DNA of 64,000 bases, taken from contig SKCR01041548.1 of assembly GCA_019454045.1 (NCBI GenBank), positions 16,745-80,744 of the forward strand, read 5' to 3'. Origin of the DNA: Zanthoxylum bungeanum (lineage: Eukaryota > Streptophyta > Magnoliopsida > Sapindales > Rutaceae). Numbering within the stretch: position 1 is the stretch's first letter; every line of letters starts with the position of its first letter. Positions 1 to 10,610 of this stretch are shown piece after piece. The notes beneath the pieces are model-generated. The model did no database searches. It saw only the letters and a program-made list of their open reading frames with translations, and had not been told where the DNA came from. A program made the translations under genes and the position numbers.

Positions 1-98
1 TCGAGGTCTAACGATATGAACTTGAGACCTTACTTTTAATTCATATCGAGGTCTAACGATATGAACTTGAGACCTTACTTTTAATTCATATCGAGATC
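1..98. repeat. 45-bp tandem repeat, about 2.2 copies
   Basis: A 45-base unit beginning TCGAGGTCTAACGATATG is repeated at 1 and 46, with a diverged third start at 91. Each unit holds an inverted pair, AGGTCT and AGACCT, separated by 15 bases. It lies beyond the 3' end of the immunophilin gene and may continue left of the window. Confidence 0.8.
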
Positions 99-366
99 CA
101 ATGACCCCGAAAGATTTTCCCGATAATCTAAAAAAATGGTGTCACTTGCAGAAGATTACGAGTATACACACATAAGCCACGACCACAAAACCACTAATGT
201 AACCAAATACATAAATAAATAAATAAATGGTCACATAAAAACCATAATTGTTAAGAAGTCCCTTGTGCCAAATAAAATCTCGTCAAATTCTCATGCAACG
301 AAAGAAAAGTTCAGTTGGAACAGGAAACATGGGCAATAACTTAAAAACAGCTTGCTTGCACTTCAA
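99..366 (-). other. 3' flank and probable 3' UTR of the FKBP62-like gene
   Basis: This is non-coding sequence immediately downstream of the TAA stop at 367-369 on the minus strand. It includes an A/T tetranucleotide run near 210-226. I see no clear AATAAA signal on the gene strand, so the polyadenylation site is not placed. Confidence 0.4.
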
Positions 367-3300
367 TTAGGCCTTGCTGTCTATGCTCATGGGCTCTGCC
401 TCCTTGGGCTCTGCTTTCTGCGAATTCAAGAAAATAAAAAAAATAAAAAAACACCACTAAAAAGATTAACAAGACTAATGCCCGAGTAATGGGGAAAAAA
501 AAAACAAGAATTACTGACGAAATATACATTATGTTCATTAAATTTTTCTGTTAAGAGAATGCCCAACCAAGCCTCGGCTAGAAAATTTAAATCTTAGTAA
601 AATCAAAGTCTGGAATTTTCTCTTTATACCTTCATCTAAAACATTTGAAATTGAAATGCAATCTTATCAATACAACCATTAAAATCCATAAGAAATGGCG
701 ACTTACATCGGATTCAACAGATCCTAATTTATTCATCTTTGCAAACATGTTTCCGTAAAACTTTGCCTGTTTTTTGTTGTATTCCTTCACCTTCTCCTTC
801 AGAGTTTTGTACTCCAACTTGACATCCCTAATTTCCACCACACAAGCATCAAAAAGAATTTATTAAACCATGAAAGCAAATGTGGCAAGGATCTCACTGA
901 CCATATTAATAAATATACCATACAGTTTCTTCAAAAAGTTAAAACACTGAATGCTATATGTCTGGCTCGGCATTTACAGCGTACCTGTTATCAGGATCAA
1001 TTTCAAGTGCTTTCTTGACATCAAACTCTGCCAAATCTAAATCTGCCAGCTGAATGTATGCCTGGGCCCTTCTATACAGAGCTTTCACATTTCTACTATC
1101 CAAGTCAAGCACCTGTACAATTACAAATAGCTTATGAACATGGCACAAACATAAAAAATGGAGGAAGAAAAAGAAAAAAAAATTTCTTCAGTTTTGAACC
1201 TTTGTGCATAATTTTTCTGCCTGCTTGTAATCTTTGAGTTTCAGCTTACAAGCAGCATCATTAAGATTGCAAGCAACCTTCAATGCCTTGGCTTGTTTTT
1301 TCTCCTCGTCGCCAAAGGAAGTATCATACTCGATGTACTTCACAGCCTGCATATAAGTAGATCGAAAAAAAGTCAACTAATCCAACGATTAAAGGATCGG
1401 ATAATATGATGTCAGACGTTCCACAAGTTGCATACTTTCTCATATCTCTTTGAGGCTCTTGCATATTTGCCAGCCTTAAAAAATGTGTTCCCTTGTTCCT
1501 TTTTCTTACCAGCAGCTTCAATCTTTTCCTCAGTATTCATGTCCCAAGATTCCTTCTCCTGCAGAGAATATTATCAATAAAGCCCGTCAACATTCTCAAA
1601 CTATTCTAGTTATTAAATTTTATCAAGCCACAACCAGTAAGCACATGAACGAACCTTTTCAAAGGACACCAGCTCAACCTCATAGTACACAGTTGAGTTA
1701 GGAGGTACTACAGCCAGCTCCTGCTGTGACTCAGACGAGCCAAAGGCATACTCTGGTCCTATAGTTAGCAGTGCCACCTCATTTTTCTTCATTGTCACAA
1801 CAGCTCGATCAAGCCCGTCAATGACTTGTTCTGTCCCAAAAAATCAATCAAATTACGACAGAACCATAAAACTTCAGTAAATAGAAATTATCCATAACAG
1901 TTGTTACTACCTTCATCTGTCTTAAACTCGAACAGCTGCTCTTCCTCACCATGGCCCTTTTTCATGAACACTGTACCATCTTGCAGCTTCCCAATCAATT
2001 TGACTGCCAGAAGATATATTCAAAATTCAGTACACAACAGTTAATCACTATACATAAGCTTTCAACTTTTCAACACAAACCCTTGACAACAGCTCCATCA
2101 TTAGGACGCTCGTATCCCTCCCCTCTCTTGCAGGATCTTCTTCATAACTTTCTTGTCATCAGTGATCTCAGACACAGTCTTCCATGAGATTAGCTCCAAA
2201 GCAATCTGAAGTCCTGCATTTGGTGGGACTGCACCTTCGATGCCCGAGGCGGACTTCCCTTTCTCCCCAAATCCATCTACCACAAAACAAGGCAACAATG
2301 TAAGTAATTTGCAACCATATATGTCACCTCAACTATCTCCAGGTTCACGGGGTAAAATCTTACATTGTGGCTTCACGGTAAGAAGTACCTTCTCTCCCTT
2401 CTTCATTGATTTTACAGCTTTTGCTAGCGCGGGACAGAAATGACCTAATTACATTGATATGCATCAGAAATGATCTGAAGAAAAAAGGGAACCAGATATT
2501 CAAAGATAATTCTTGTCAATCAATACCAAGACACTAACCCTCTTTAACAGTGAACTCTAAACTGTCTGCTTTTGCAACAACTGTACCATCCTCCAGTCTA
2601 GCTTCATAATTAACTGCAGTTGTAGCAAGCATGCAAAGTAATTACTCAACCAAGTTCTCCAACGAAGATGTAAACAAAAATCACATAAAATCATAATAAT
2701 ACCAAGCACTTCATCAAGGTCCTTTGGATTCTCCCATTTTTCTCCTTCCTTGAGGGTCTTCTTAATAATCCCACCACCATCCTTGCAAATATCCTTGACA
2801 CTAGTCCAAGATAGTAATTCAACATCAAATTGAAGCGTGGCATTTGGAGGAATGGTTGGTGGTGAGCCAGATTCACCATAAGCAAGCTCAGGAGGAATGG
2901 TGAAAAGTGCATTTTCACCTTTCTTCATAGTCTTAATACCTATGTCCCATCCTTTAATCACACTACCTGTACACATAACATGCAATAGACATTTCCAATT
3001 CATCACTTAGTTTACTTAAACAACATTGCACATCTTGATACAGTTAATAACTACAACAAAACTTGAAAGAAACCCATGATTTCCTACTGGTCTTAACATG
3101 AGAAAAATTATCAACTTTACAAACTGAAGAAAATGGCAAACATCTCCAACTATATATAACATTGGGCACTCGAATATCTTCTTAACAAGGTCTGAAATTA
3201 AAAAAAAAAAAAAACACTTTCTAGTAATGACTGATGCCTCGTAGGAAATACGAAGGTCTCAAGCTTTCGAACATTATTGAGAAGTAGTTCATTAAACTAC

Positions 3301-3920
3301 CACGCAAACATTAAAATTTCAGATCAGTTGACAAAAAAAAAAAAAAAAATTGAAACAACATTAATTGTAAAAAGGGTAACATTCTATCTTCATAATGCTA
3401 GACACATTATTTCTTTGAAACTCTCATGTCATTAGTTCACCAAAAATGCCAAACATCATCATCATCAATTGCTACAACTTATACCTCTACAATGTTCATT
3501 ACTTTTTACAACTTACTCCTAAATTAATCGTAAATCAATAAGAAAAGAACCAATAAATAAATAAATAAAAATCTTACCTTGACCAAGCGTGAACTTAAAA
3601 GGTGCCCCTCTGTCACGACTGGAATCAAACTGAGTACCATCCAGCAACGTCCCGGTATAATGAACTGCAACAAAAAAAAAAATACACATATAAAATAAGA
3701 AACAAAAACAGCAAAAGTAAAAATAAAAATAAATAATGATATTTGAAATTTTTGAAAAAAAAAAAAACAGACCTTCAACTTCGTCGCCATTTTCAGGAGT
3801 GTCCCAGGCTTCACCTTCCTTGAGAAGTTTCTTCTTCAAACCTTGATTACCGATCTCCTTCTCCTCGCCCACCTTCATCATGGAAGCATCGTCGGGAAGA
3901 TCCATCTCCTCGTCCATCAT
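367..3920 (-). CDS. FKBP62: FKBP62/ROF1-like peptidyl-prolyl isomerase (3 FKBP domains + TPR), frameshifted in exon 6
   Basis: Thirteen exons can be placed at GT-AG junctions: 3920-3773, 3664-3578, 2966-2703, 2613-2539, 2444-2364, 2276-2081, 2003-1911, 1830-1655, 1558-1436, 1346-1200, 1112-985, 827-707, 417-367. They encode three FKBP domains in order (first: [31 protein letters not shown]), then TPR helices ([40 protein letters not shown]) and a basic C-terminal tail. Family members are cytosolic and nuclear co-chaperones that bind HSP90 through the TPR and act in heat tolerance. The exons total 1690 bases, one more than 563 codons. An extra base near 2119-2127 makes the written frame stop at 2101-2103 after 276 residues; without it the length (about 562) fits the family. 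FKBP62 and FKBP65 cannot be told apart here. It may be a real gene with a sequence error, or a recent pseudogene. Confidence 0.88.
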
Positions 3921-3958
3921 CTCATCATCTCAGCTGGAATTTCAAAATCATCATCCAT
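3917..3958 (-). other. Upstream ATG and 13-codon reading frame overlapping the main start
   Basis: On the minus strand an ATG at 3958 opens 13 codons ([13 protein letters not shown]) and stops at TGA 3919-3917, which overlaps the ATG at 3920 as ATGA. The peptide resembles the N-terminus expected of this immunophilin family (acidic, FE-P). The original start was therefore probably here and a small indel moved it out of frame. The next in-frame ATG (3920) leaves all three FKBP domains intact. Alternatively it is a genuine short upstream ORF. Confidence 0.55.
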
Positions 3959-4085
3959 CACTTCTTCTTCGACAGCTGATTATTCACAGAAGGATCTAGA
4001 TACAACCAATTGCTAAGTGCGTGCGAGATTGTGATTGGTTTAAAATAAAAGAGGCTCCTTTTATTAGGGTATGTGAGTGTTGAGG

Positions 4086-4110
4086 AGAAGCTTGGGTTCT
4101 AGAGGCTTCT
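4086..4110 (-). promoter_or_regulatory. Putative heat-shock element upstream of the FKBP62-like gene
   Basis: Five contiguous pentamers read AGAAG CTTGG GTTCT AGAGG CTTCT. Units 1, 3 and 5 match nGAAn/nTTCn exactly; units 2 and 4 have one mismatch each. The array lies about 130-190 bases upstream of the start codons. An AATAAAAG TATA-like run (plus 4057-4066) and a CCAAT box (near 4030-4036) lie between it and the gene. Family members are heat induced, which suits an HSF site. Confidence 0.55.
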
Positions 4111-4295
4111 ATGCGAAACGCCAGGAGGCTTCCAGAGATTTTAACCTTTCGATAATTTTTTTCCCATCAAATTAGATTTAATCTCTCTATAATTTTAAAA
4201 TTATAAAATTTAATCCCTATCATTTTCAAAATATAATTTTAATTATTACCGTTAAATATTCTTTATTAATTAAATCATTCATATATCTATCTATC
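4111..4295. other. AT-rich intergenic segment between gene promoter and copia A
   Basis: This is very AT-rich sequence with no coding potential. It separates the putative promoter from the broken end of the copia LTR. I see no target-site duplication or terminal motif at the junction near 4296. Confidence 0.5.
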
Positions 4296-4972
4296 CCGAT
4301 AGTTATAACATTTAAGAGTACCAGTTTCGTATCCTACGTGATCATCATCTCCATATGACTGAAGTGATACTTACATCTTGACATCACACCCAATACACTA
4401 CGATTCTAAGTATACCCAGAAGAGGCGTACACAGAACCTGTTAAAGCCCCGAACGACAAAAACCAAAGTGTACTGATTGTCGCAAGTATTAGAGATGTAA
4501 GTCTCAGGTTAAGACCAAATACACCTACCCTGATTCAGATTCCCATAGACACATAGTCATACTACCAATGAGATTTCGATGGGTCTATCAAGAGCGAAGC
4601 TGTTCCCGTACCATTGGCAAACAGAACCTCCTATCACACTTGCATAAGTATGCAATACTTAAATATATGAGAACTATGCCGTTAAACTTCCATAAAGCGC
4701 ACAAGTGCAATACTAGCCTATTCCGCATTATCGATGTCCAGTCTCGATAATACTACGACTAGAGATATTTAATAATTAAACCTTTCGTGGATTAATAATG
4801 TCTCATATCTTATTAATTCGATACTAATCAAATGAACTTTTATCATTTATATATCTAAGTAATCCAATTACAAAATAATAAAAGAGCAATTTCATATTGT
4901 CACATAGTTAATTTGTACAAAGAACACCATGCCTTTTACAATAGTGATGCTATGGGTCATAATTGTCCAACA
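4296..4972 (-). repeat. Truncated 3' LTR of copia A
   Basis: The segment matches, in reverse orientation, the first roughly 680 bases of the 1.92-kb LTR at 21847-23766. It begins at the TGTTGGACAATT end (plus 4972) and stops at about 4296, at a short CTAT run. The rest of the LTR is missing, so no target duplication can be read on this side. Confidence 0.8.
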
Positions 4973-5009
4973 ATCTCTCAATTGGCCTATAGCCAATCAC
5001 TCAAGTGTC

Positions 5010-7989
5010 CAACACTTGAACTATGTACGGGTCGCTCATGCTTATGCTGAGATATCGCTTTCGCCAGCGGATTTACAAGGTTATCATCTGATGCGATTTA
5101 TTCGATCATCACATCGCCACGATGTATGATCTCACGAATCAGATAAAACCGTCGAAGTACATACTTTGATCGTTGATGAGACCGTAATTCTTTAGCCTGT
5201 GCTGTAGCCTATCTCAGCTGCTTACAGAACTACTCTTAATCTAATTAGGAATTTTATAGATCTAAAATGATTCTTCTGCTGCCTCAGCTGCAGCAATATA
5301 ATCCGCTTTTATTGAATCGGCAATAATATCTTGCTTGGAAGATTTTCAGCTCATTGTTTCGTTGTTCAAACAAAATACGTACCCTGATTGCGACTCAAAG
5401 TCGTCTTCATCGGTTCGGAAACTTGCAACGGTGAACCCAGTTACCTCAAGTTCTCATTCTCCATAAATTAAGAAAGCATCCTTAGTTCCTCTAAGATACT
5501 TAAGGATGTTCTTAACATCAATCCAGTGACCATCACCTGGATCGGTCTGATTGTGACTCCACATGATCAAAGCATATGAGACACCAAGTCGCGTACATAT
5601 CTTTCAATGTACGAGTTCTCGGAGAGTGCCAATAACTTTTAAATTTATCCCAGTAGATCCTTATTCCTAGAATAAAGGTTGCATCTCCAAGTATTCCATG
5701 GAGAATTTTAATGAAATCAAGCTTTCAACCTTACACCGATTGTTAACATGGGAATGTTATTTCCAAAGAATAATACATCATCAATGTATAGGACATCCAA
5801 TGTCAGTGCGCTCCCACTAACCTTCTTATATACACAAGAATTATTTTCGTTTTGAATGAAACCATATTGTAATATGATCTCATCAAAACATTGGTTCCAA
5901 GAACACAATGTTTGCTTCAATCCATAAATGGATCGAATTAACTTGCAAACCTTGTTTGCATGTTTTGGTATGACAAAACCGTCAGACTGTTGTATAAAAC
6001 ATCCTCCAAAAAGTTTCCGTTAAGGAAAGCAGTTTTGACTTCCAGCTGCCATATTTCATAAACGAAATATGCAGCAATAGCAAGCATTATCCGAATGGAT
6101 TTAATCATGGCAACAGGTAAAAGGTTTCTTCATAATCAACACCATGTTGCTGACGATACCTTTTTCGCTACAAGCCTAGCTTTGTACGTTTATATGTTGC
6201 CATCCATGTGTGTCTTCACCATGAAGACCCATATGCTACCAATAGGCACAATGCCTTCTGGTACATCAACCAGTGTCCAAACTTGGTTGGTATACATGGA
6301 ATCCATTTCGGACTTCACAACACCTTGCCATAGAGCGGAGTCGATACCTTGTATCATTTCCTCATGCGTGGCCAGTTCGTTTTCCTCAATAAAATTGATA
6401 TCTACATGAGGTGAGATCAGAAACCCATACCTCTTAGGTTGTTTTCTGACTCTCTCCGACCTACGATGTTCTTGTGTATTAGAAGATTGTGGTACAGATT
6501 CATCCATGATGAACTGTTCGTGTTCCGTGATTGAATGAGTGCCAGGAACAGTATCACTACGATTTTTATCGAGTTCTACTTTCTTCCCACTTACCACTGC
6601 ATTTAGGTATTCCTCTTAGGAAAACCGCATGGAGAGCAACAAATATCTTTGTTCTCTTGTGAGTTGTGGAATTAGTTTCCTTAGGATAACCATTACAAAT
6701 GGGCACTTATCCAATTTGGGTTGTAGTTTGGTATTATCCAAACATATGCCCAACATTCCCAAATCTTCAGGAATGAGAAACCCGATTTCTTTCATGTCTA
6801 TATTTCATATGGAGTCTATCCAACAGACTTTGACGGAACCTTATTCAAAATAAGTATTGCACTGTTCAATGCGTATCCCATGAAGAAAATTGGTAGCTCA
6901 GTGCGACTCATCATTAACATTACCATGTCCAACAAAGTTCGGTTTTTCCGTACGGACACACCATTCAATTGAGGTGTTCCGGGATGAGTCCACTGTGAAA
7001 GAATACCATACTCTTTCAAGTAATCAAGAAACTTATTGCTCAAGTATTTTCCACTACGGTCCAACCATAATATCTTAATACTTTTGCCCGTCTGTTTTCT
7101 ACTTCGTGTCGAAACTCTTTGAATTTATCAAAAGTTTCTGATTTGTGTTTCATAATACACATAACCATAACACAATGCAACATCCGTAAGGGTTACGAAG
7201 TATTTTTATAACCACCTCTAGCCTAGCTAGACATGGCCCCACATACGTCACTATGAACGAGGAGTAAACAGCTCGGTGACACGTACACCCTTTACCGCTA
7301 AAAGGCGTTTTAGGCAATTTGCCTAATAAACAAGATTCGTAGACGTCATATGATTTAGGATCAAATCTGTCCATATATCCATTTTTCAAAAGAGTGGATA
7401 TATGAGTCTTGTTAATGCGTCCCAGATGACAATGCCACAAATAAGTCTCATCTAATTTAATCAGTTTGAGCTTTTTTTTGTCATGTTATATGTTTGAGAT
7501 TCATTTATATTCGAAATATAAATATTGTTATTCACATCTAATGTGTATTTCTCAATATCATATTTATAAACAAAACACCAGGTGTTCTGGGACATAAAGG
7601 TATACCCGCAACGGATTAAACTAGATATAGAGATATATTTCTAGTCAAACTAGGTACATTATAACAGTTTCCTAATTTAAGTACATGCCCAAAGGGCAGT
7701 TCTAAGACTTAGGTTTCCACAACCAAAATAGCGACTATTGTCTCGTTTCTGACTCGCAGGTCAATCTCATCTGAAGCTAGTCTTCTGCTAATCAGCAGAT
7801 CCGCACATCAGTACATATGTATGTACCACATCCAGTATCAAAATCCAATTCTAAAACTAGTAGTGGACAAGTTTATAACAAACATATCTGAAGTCAGAGC
7901 CTTGCCCGCCTTCACTTCCTTCATGTTTGCCTTGTCCATACGGTAGTCACGCTTCCAGTGACCCCATTTGCCACAGTTTAGACAGACGT
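5010..7989 (-). pseudogene. Copia A pol remnant (zinc knuckle, protease, integrase, RT, RNase H)
   Basis: Fragments run downward. The zinc-knuckle region ends beside G1 (about 7900-7989). A protease-like segment lies at about 7880-7640. The GAG-pre-integrase segment is at 7440-7300 (MWHCHLGRINKTHIS). The integrase core is at 7290-6700, its linker and the RT start at 6597-6190, the RT with an intact YIDD at 5920-5717, and RNase H follows to about 5010. Frames shift repeatedly. The catalytic glutamate of the integrase DDE triad is lost: GVSVRKN stands where copies C and D read GVSERRN. A TAG in the integrase core and a 7-bp deletion before WAYV are shared with D and E. It cannot produce a working polyprotein. 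Confidence 0.85.
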
Positions 7990-7994
7990 CTTGG
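7990..7994. repeat. Target-site duplication, left side of G1
   Basis: CTTGG stands immediately before the TGTAGG terminus. Its partner at 19243-19247 is CTTGT, one base different. Joining the flanks restores the copia gag sequence (GTCTTG, then GATATGTC), so this is the integration point. Confidence 0.75.
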
Positions 7995-8625
7995 TGTAGG
8001 CATTGCATTTTGCATGTGAAACCCGATGATGAGTCTCAGTTGGAGGCACTACCTTTTTAGCTAAGGATATTGCGGGAAACGGAGGTCGGAAGGGGAAATT
8101 CAGAATAAGTACGTCATCAAGTTTATTTCACAAGCTCACTGTCTTCGTTAGTGCTGCGTTCGTTACTTCGTTCAAACGTCATGCAGATTGCGGACGTTCG
8201 TGTGGCGTTCGAATTGGCGTTCGAACGGCGTCGGTGTTTTTGGTTTTGCTGCTACCTCGCACCCCAGCCCAATTAGCTCCCCAAAGCCCATAAAACACAT
8301 CCCAATTTAATTAAATTAAACATTAAATATTAAATAAAATATCTAAACCATTTACCAATTAATTATAAAACACAAAATATAATCATACCTAATGAAGATA
8401 AATCAAATATATTAACTTCCTAACTAAACAAATCACATACTAAATTAAAAAGATGTCATGCCTAATTAAAATCAATCATAACAAATTAAAGATATTGACT
8501 TCCTATTCTAGCCAAGATTTGTCCCCCCTCAATCTTTGACTTTCCTTGCTCAACACCAAATCAAATCTTCATTTTAATGCCAAAATCCCTTCCTTGTGAG
8601 ACAAGATGAAGCCCTAGCCTTTCTC

Positions 8626-8633
8626 TATATAAA
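8626..8633 (+). promoter_or_regulatory. TATA box of the G1 5' LTR promoter
   Basis: TATATAAA in the context TTTCTCTATATAAACC is a good plant TATA match, about 630 bases into the LTR. It is present at the equivalent place in the second LTR (16448-16455). Transcription would start about 30 bases downstream. Confidence 0.65.
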
Positions 8634-9726
8634 CCACACATCTCCAAGGCATTGGCCCTCCTAGTTCACGCCCATCACAAAAAAATAAAAAGAAGAAAAG
8701 AATTTCCAACGCCTAGCTCATACACATAATAACAAACAACTCTCTTCACCCCCACTCTCACATTACCGAAAACAACAAGCCCTCAACACTCTCATATTAC
8801 CGAAAATACAATAGCCATTCACACCCCCTCCAACCACCAAAACAACTCCTAATCACCACCGAAAATAGCAACCCCCTAATCCTCCACACATCACCGAAAA
8901 ATATACCCCCAAAGACAGCCCAAACACGCCCCAAACAGCCACTAAAGTACCCCCGAACAGCAGCCCCCTTCCCACCAAAACTGACCCAAACCAGTCCCTA
9001 AATCACTCCCAAACAGCAGTAATTTAACACCTAAAACAGCAGCAAAATACACTTAAAACATTGCCTAAAAATCTTAAAAACAGTAACATAAAGAGACTGC
9101 ATTCATAATCCTTAAAATAATCACACACAACTGCACTAAGAACCCACACAAACTTGGAACAGTTCATTGAAACGTCAAAACAGGTGGCCTGATCAGTGAG
9201 CAGCAAAACAGAGGCCGAACAGGAGCAGAACGGAGTTCGAACCGCAAGCAAAACAGCAAAGCAGTGAGCTATGAAGCTAAACCAGTGAACCGGAGAAGTT
9301 GAGGAGCTGTACCCTTCCGACGTCCGTGAAACGCAAGCCTGAAAGTTGGCAAAAAGGTTAGACCTGAGGGTATCTTTCACACTCGTTTTTTTTTTTGTTA
9401 TTTATTAAATATTACTTGCATGATTGTCATGTTGAAATCCATGTTGTGGCCATTGAGTAGATAAATATGCATGAATTATGAGATGTAGTATGTTGTGGCT
9501 GTGGAATAAAATGAGAGACGTGTCAACTCTCGCGGTATATCGGATGGAAATCCAGACATAAATTCATAGCCGATTCCGAATGGACGGTAATATGATCTGT
9601 ACTCGGGACACAACTCCACGTACCGCTTGAGTAAACGGCACCCTCTTTTGTTTTGTGTTGCTTTTGTTTATTTATTTTTCGTCACTTGAATTCTGTATGT
9701 TGTTTATTTATGCATGATTCAATCGA

Positions 9727-10390
9727 GCGCATGGGCTTAGTAAGTGGAATGAAAGATCCCCTATGGGGAGGGGTTAAAGCTCTTTACTACGATGTTTTGT
9801 CGCGCCGGTTGATGTGTGTTCGGTTGGATGTCAGATGTGTTCAATCGGGCATACTTAGTTTGATATGATTGTCTTTATCTTTTTATGCATGGTTCAATCA
9901 AGCGCATGGGCTTAATAAGTGGAATGAAAGATCCCTTATAGGGAGGGGTTAAAACCCTTTACCACGATGCTTTGCCGCGCCGGTTGATGTGTGTTCGGAT
10001 TGGATGTAAGATGTGTTCAATCGGGCATACTTGGTTTTGATATGATTGGCTCTATTTTTGTATGTATGATGCGATCGAGCGCATGGGCTTAGTGAGTTAG
10101 TCCAAAGGTCCTCTATTTGAGAGACGAGAGCCTAAAAGGCCACCTTTGTGACACTACTTCGCCGCGCTGGACGAAGTGTGTGTTTGGGTTGAATGTACGT
10201 TCAATTGGGCATACGAAGTCCTACTTTTATTGTCTTTATTTCATGTGTTGTGATGTGACGCGCATGAGCTTAGTATGTTGGTCTAAAGGTCCTCTCTTTG
10301 AGAGACAAGAGCCCCAAGAGGCCACCTTTACGGCAGTACTTCGCCGCGCCCCTTTATTTTGTTGTTTATGTATTGCGCCCATTTCATGCA
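9727..10390 (+). repeat. Four tandem units of about 177 bp inside the G1 LTR
   Basis: Units starting at GCGCATG(G/A)GC occur at 9727, 9902, 10079 and 10260 (periods 175, 177, 181). Each holds a near-palindromic box (for example TCCCCTATGGGGA), a CGCCGCGC-type box and a TTCAAT(C/T)GGGCATAC box. The same four units are present in the 3' LTR from about 17548. Confidence 0.85.
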
Positions 10391-10396
10391 TTATGT

Positions 10397-10610
10397 CTCA
10401 TTTCTGTTCGAACGCGTTCATAAACGCCATACGAACATGAGTATTCTGTTTCATTTCCGTTCGAACGCGTTCACGAACGCCATACGAACGTGAGCATTCT
10501 GTTTCATTTCCGTTCGAACGCGTTATCAAACGCCATACGAACGCGAACCTTCTGTTTACCGTTCGAACGCGTTTACGAACGCTACAAACGAACGCGAACA
10601 CACTGAACTG
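10397..10610 (+). repeat. 53-bp CpG-rich tandem repeat, four copies
   Basis: GTTCGAACGCGTT recurs at 10406, 10459, 10512 and 10561. Each unit carries two overlapping 10-bp palindromes, CGTTCGAACG and GAACGCGTTC, followed by AAACGCCATACGAACG. The 3' LTR has five copies (about 18222-18480), which largely explains the LTR length difference. Confidence 0.85.

Noticed and set aside
9024..9380. 118-codon minus-strand ORF in the G1 LTR, repeated at 16764-17201
   Set aside because: It is conserved only because the two LTRs are copies. It is antisense to the element, cysteine/serine/phenylalanine-rich from a C/A-rich strand, and has no recognisable domain.
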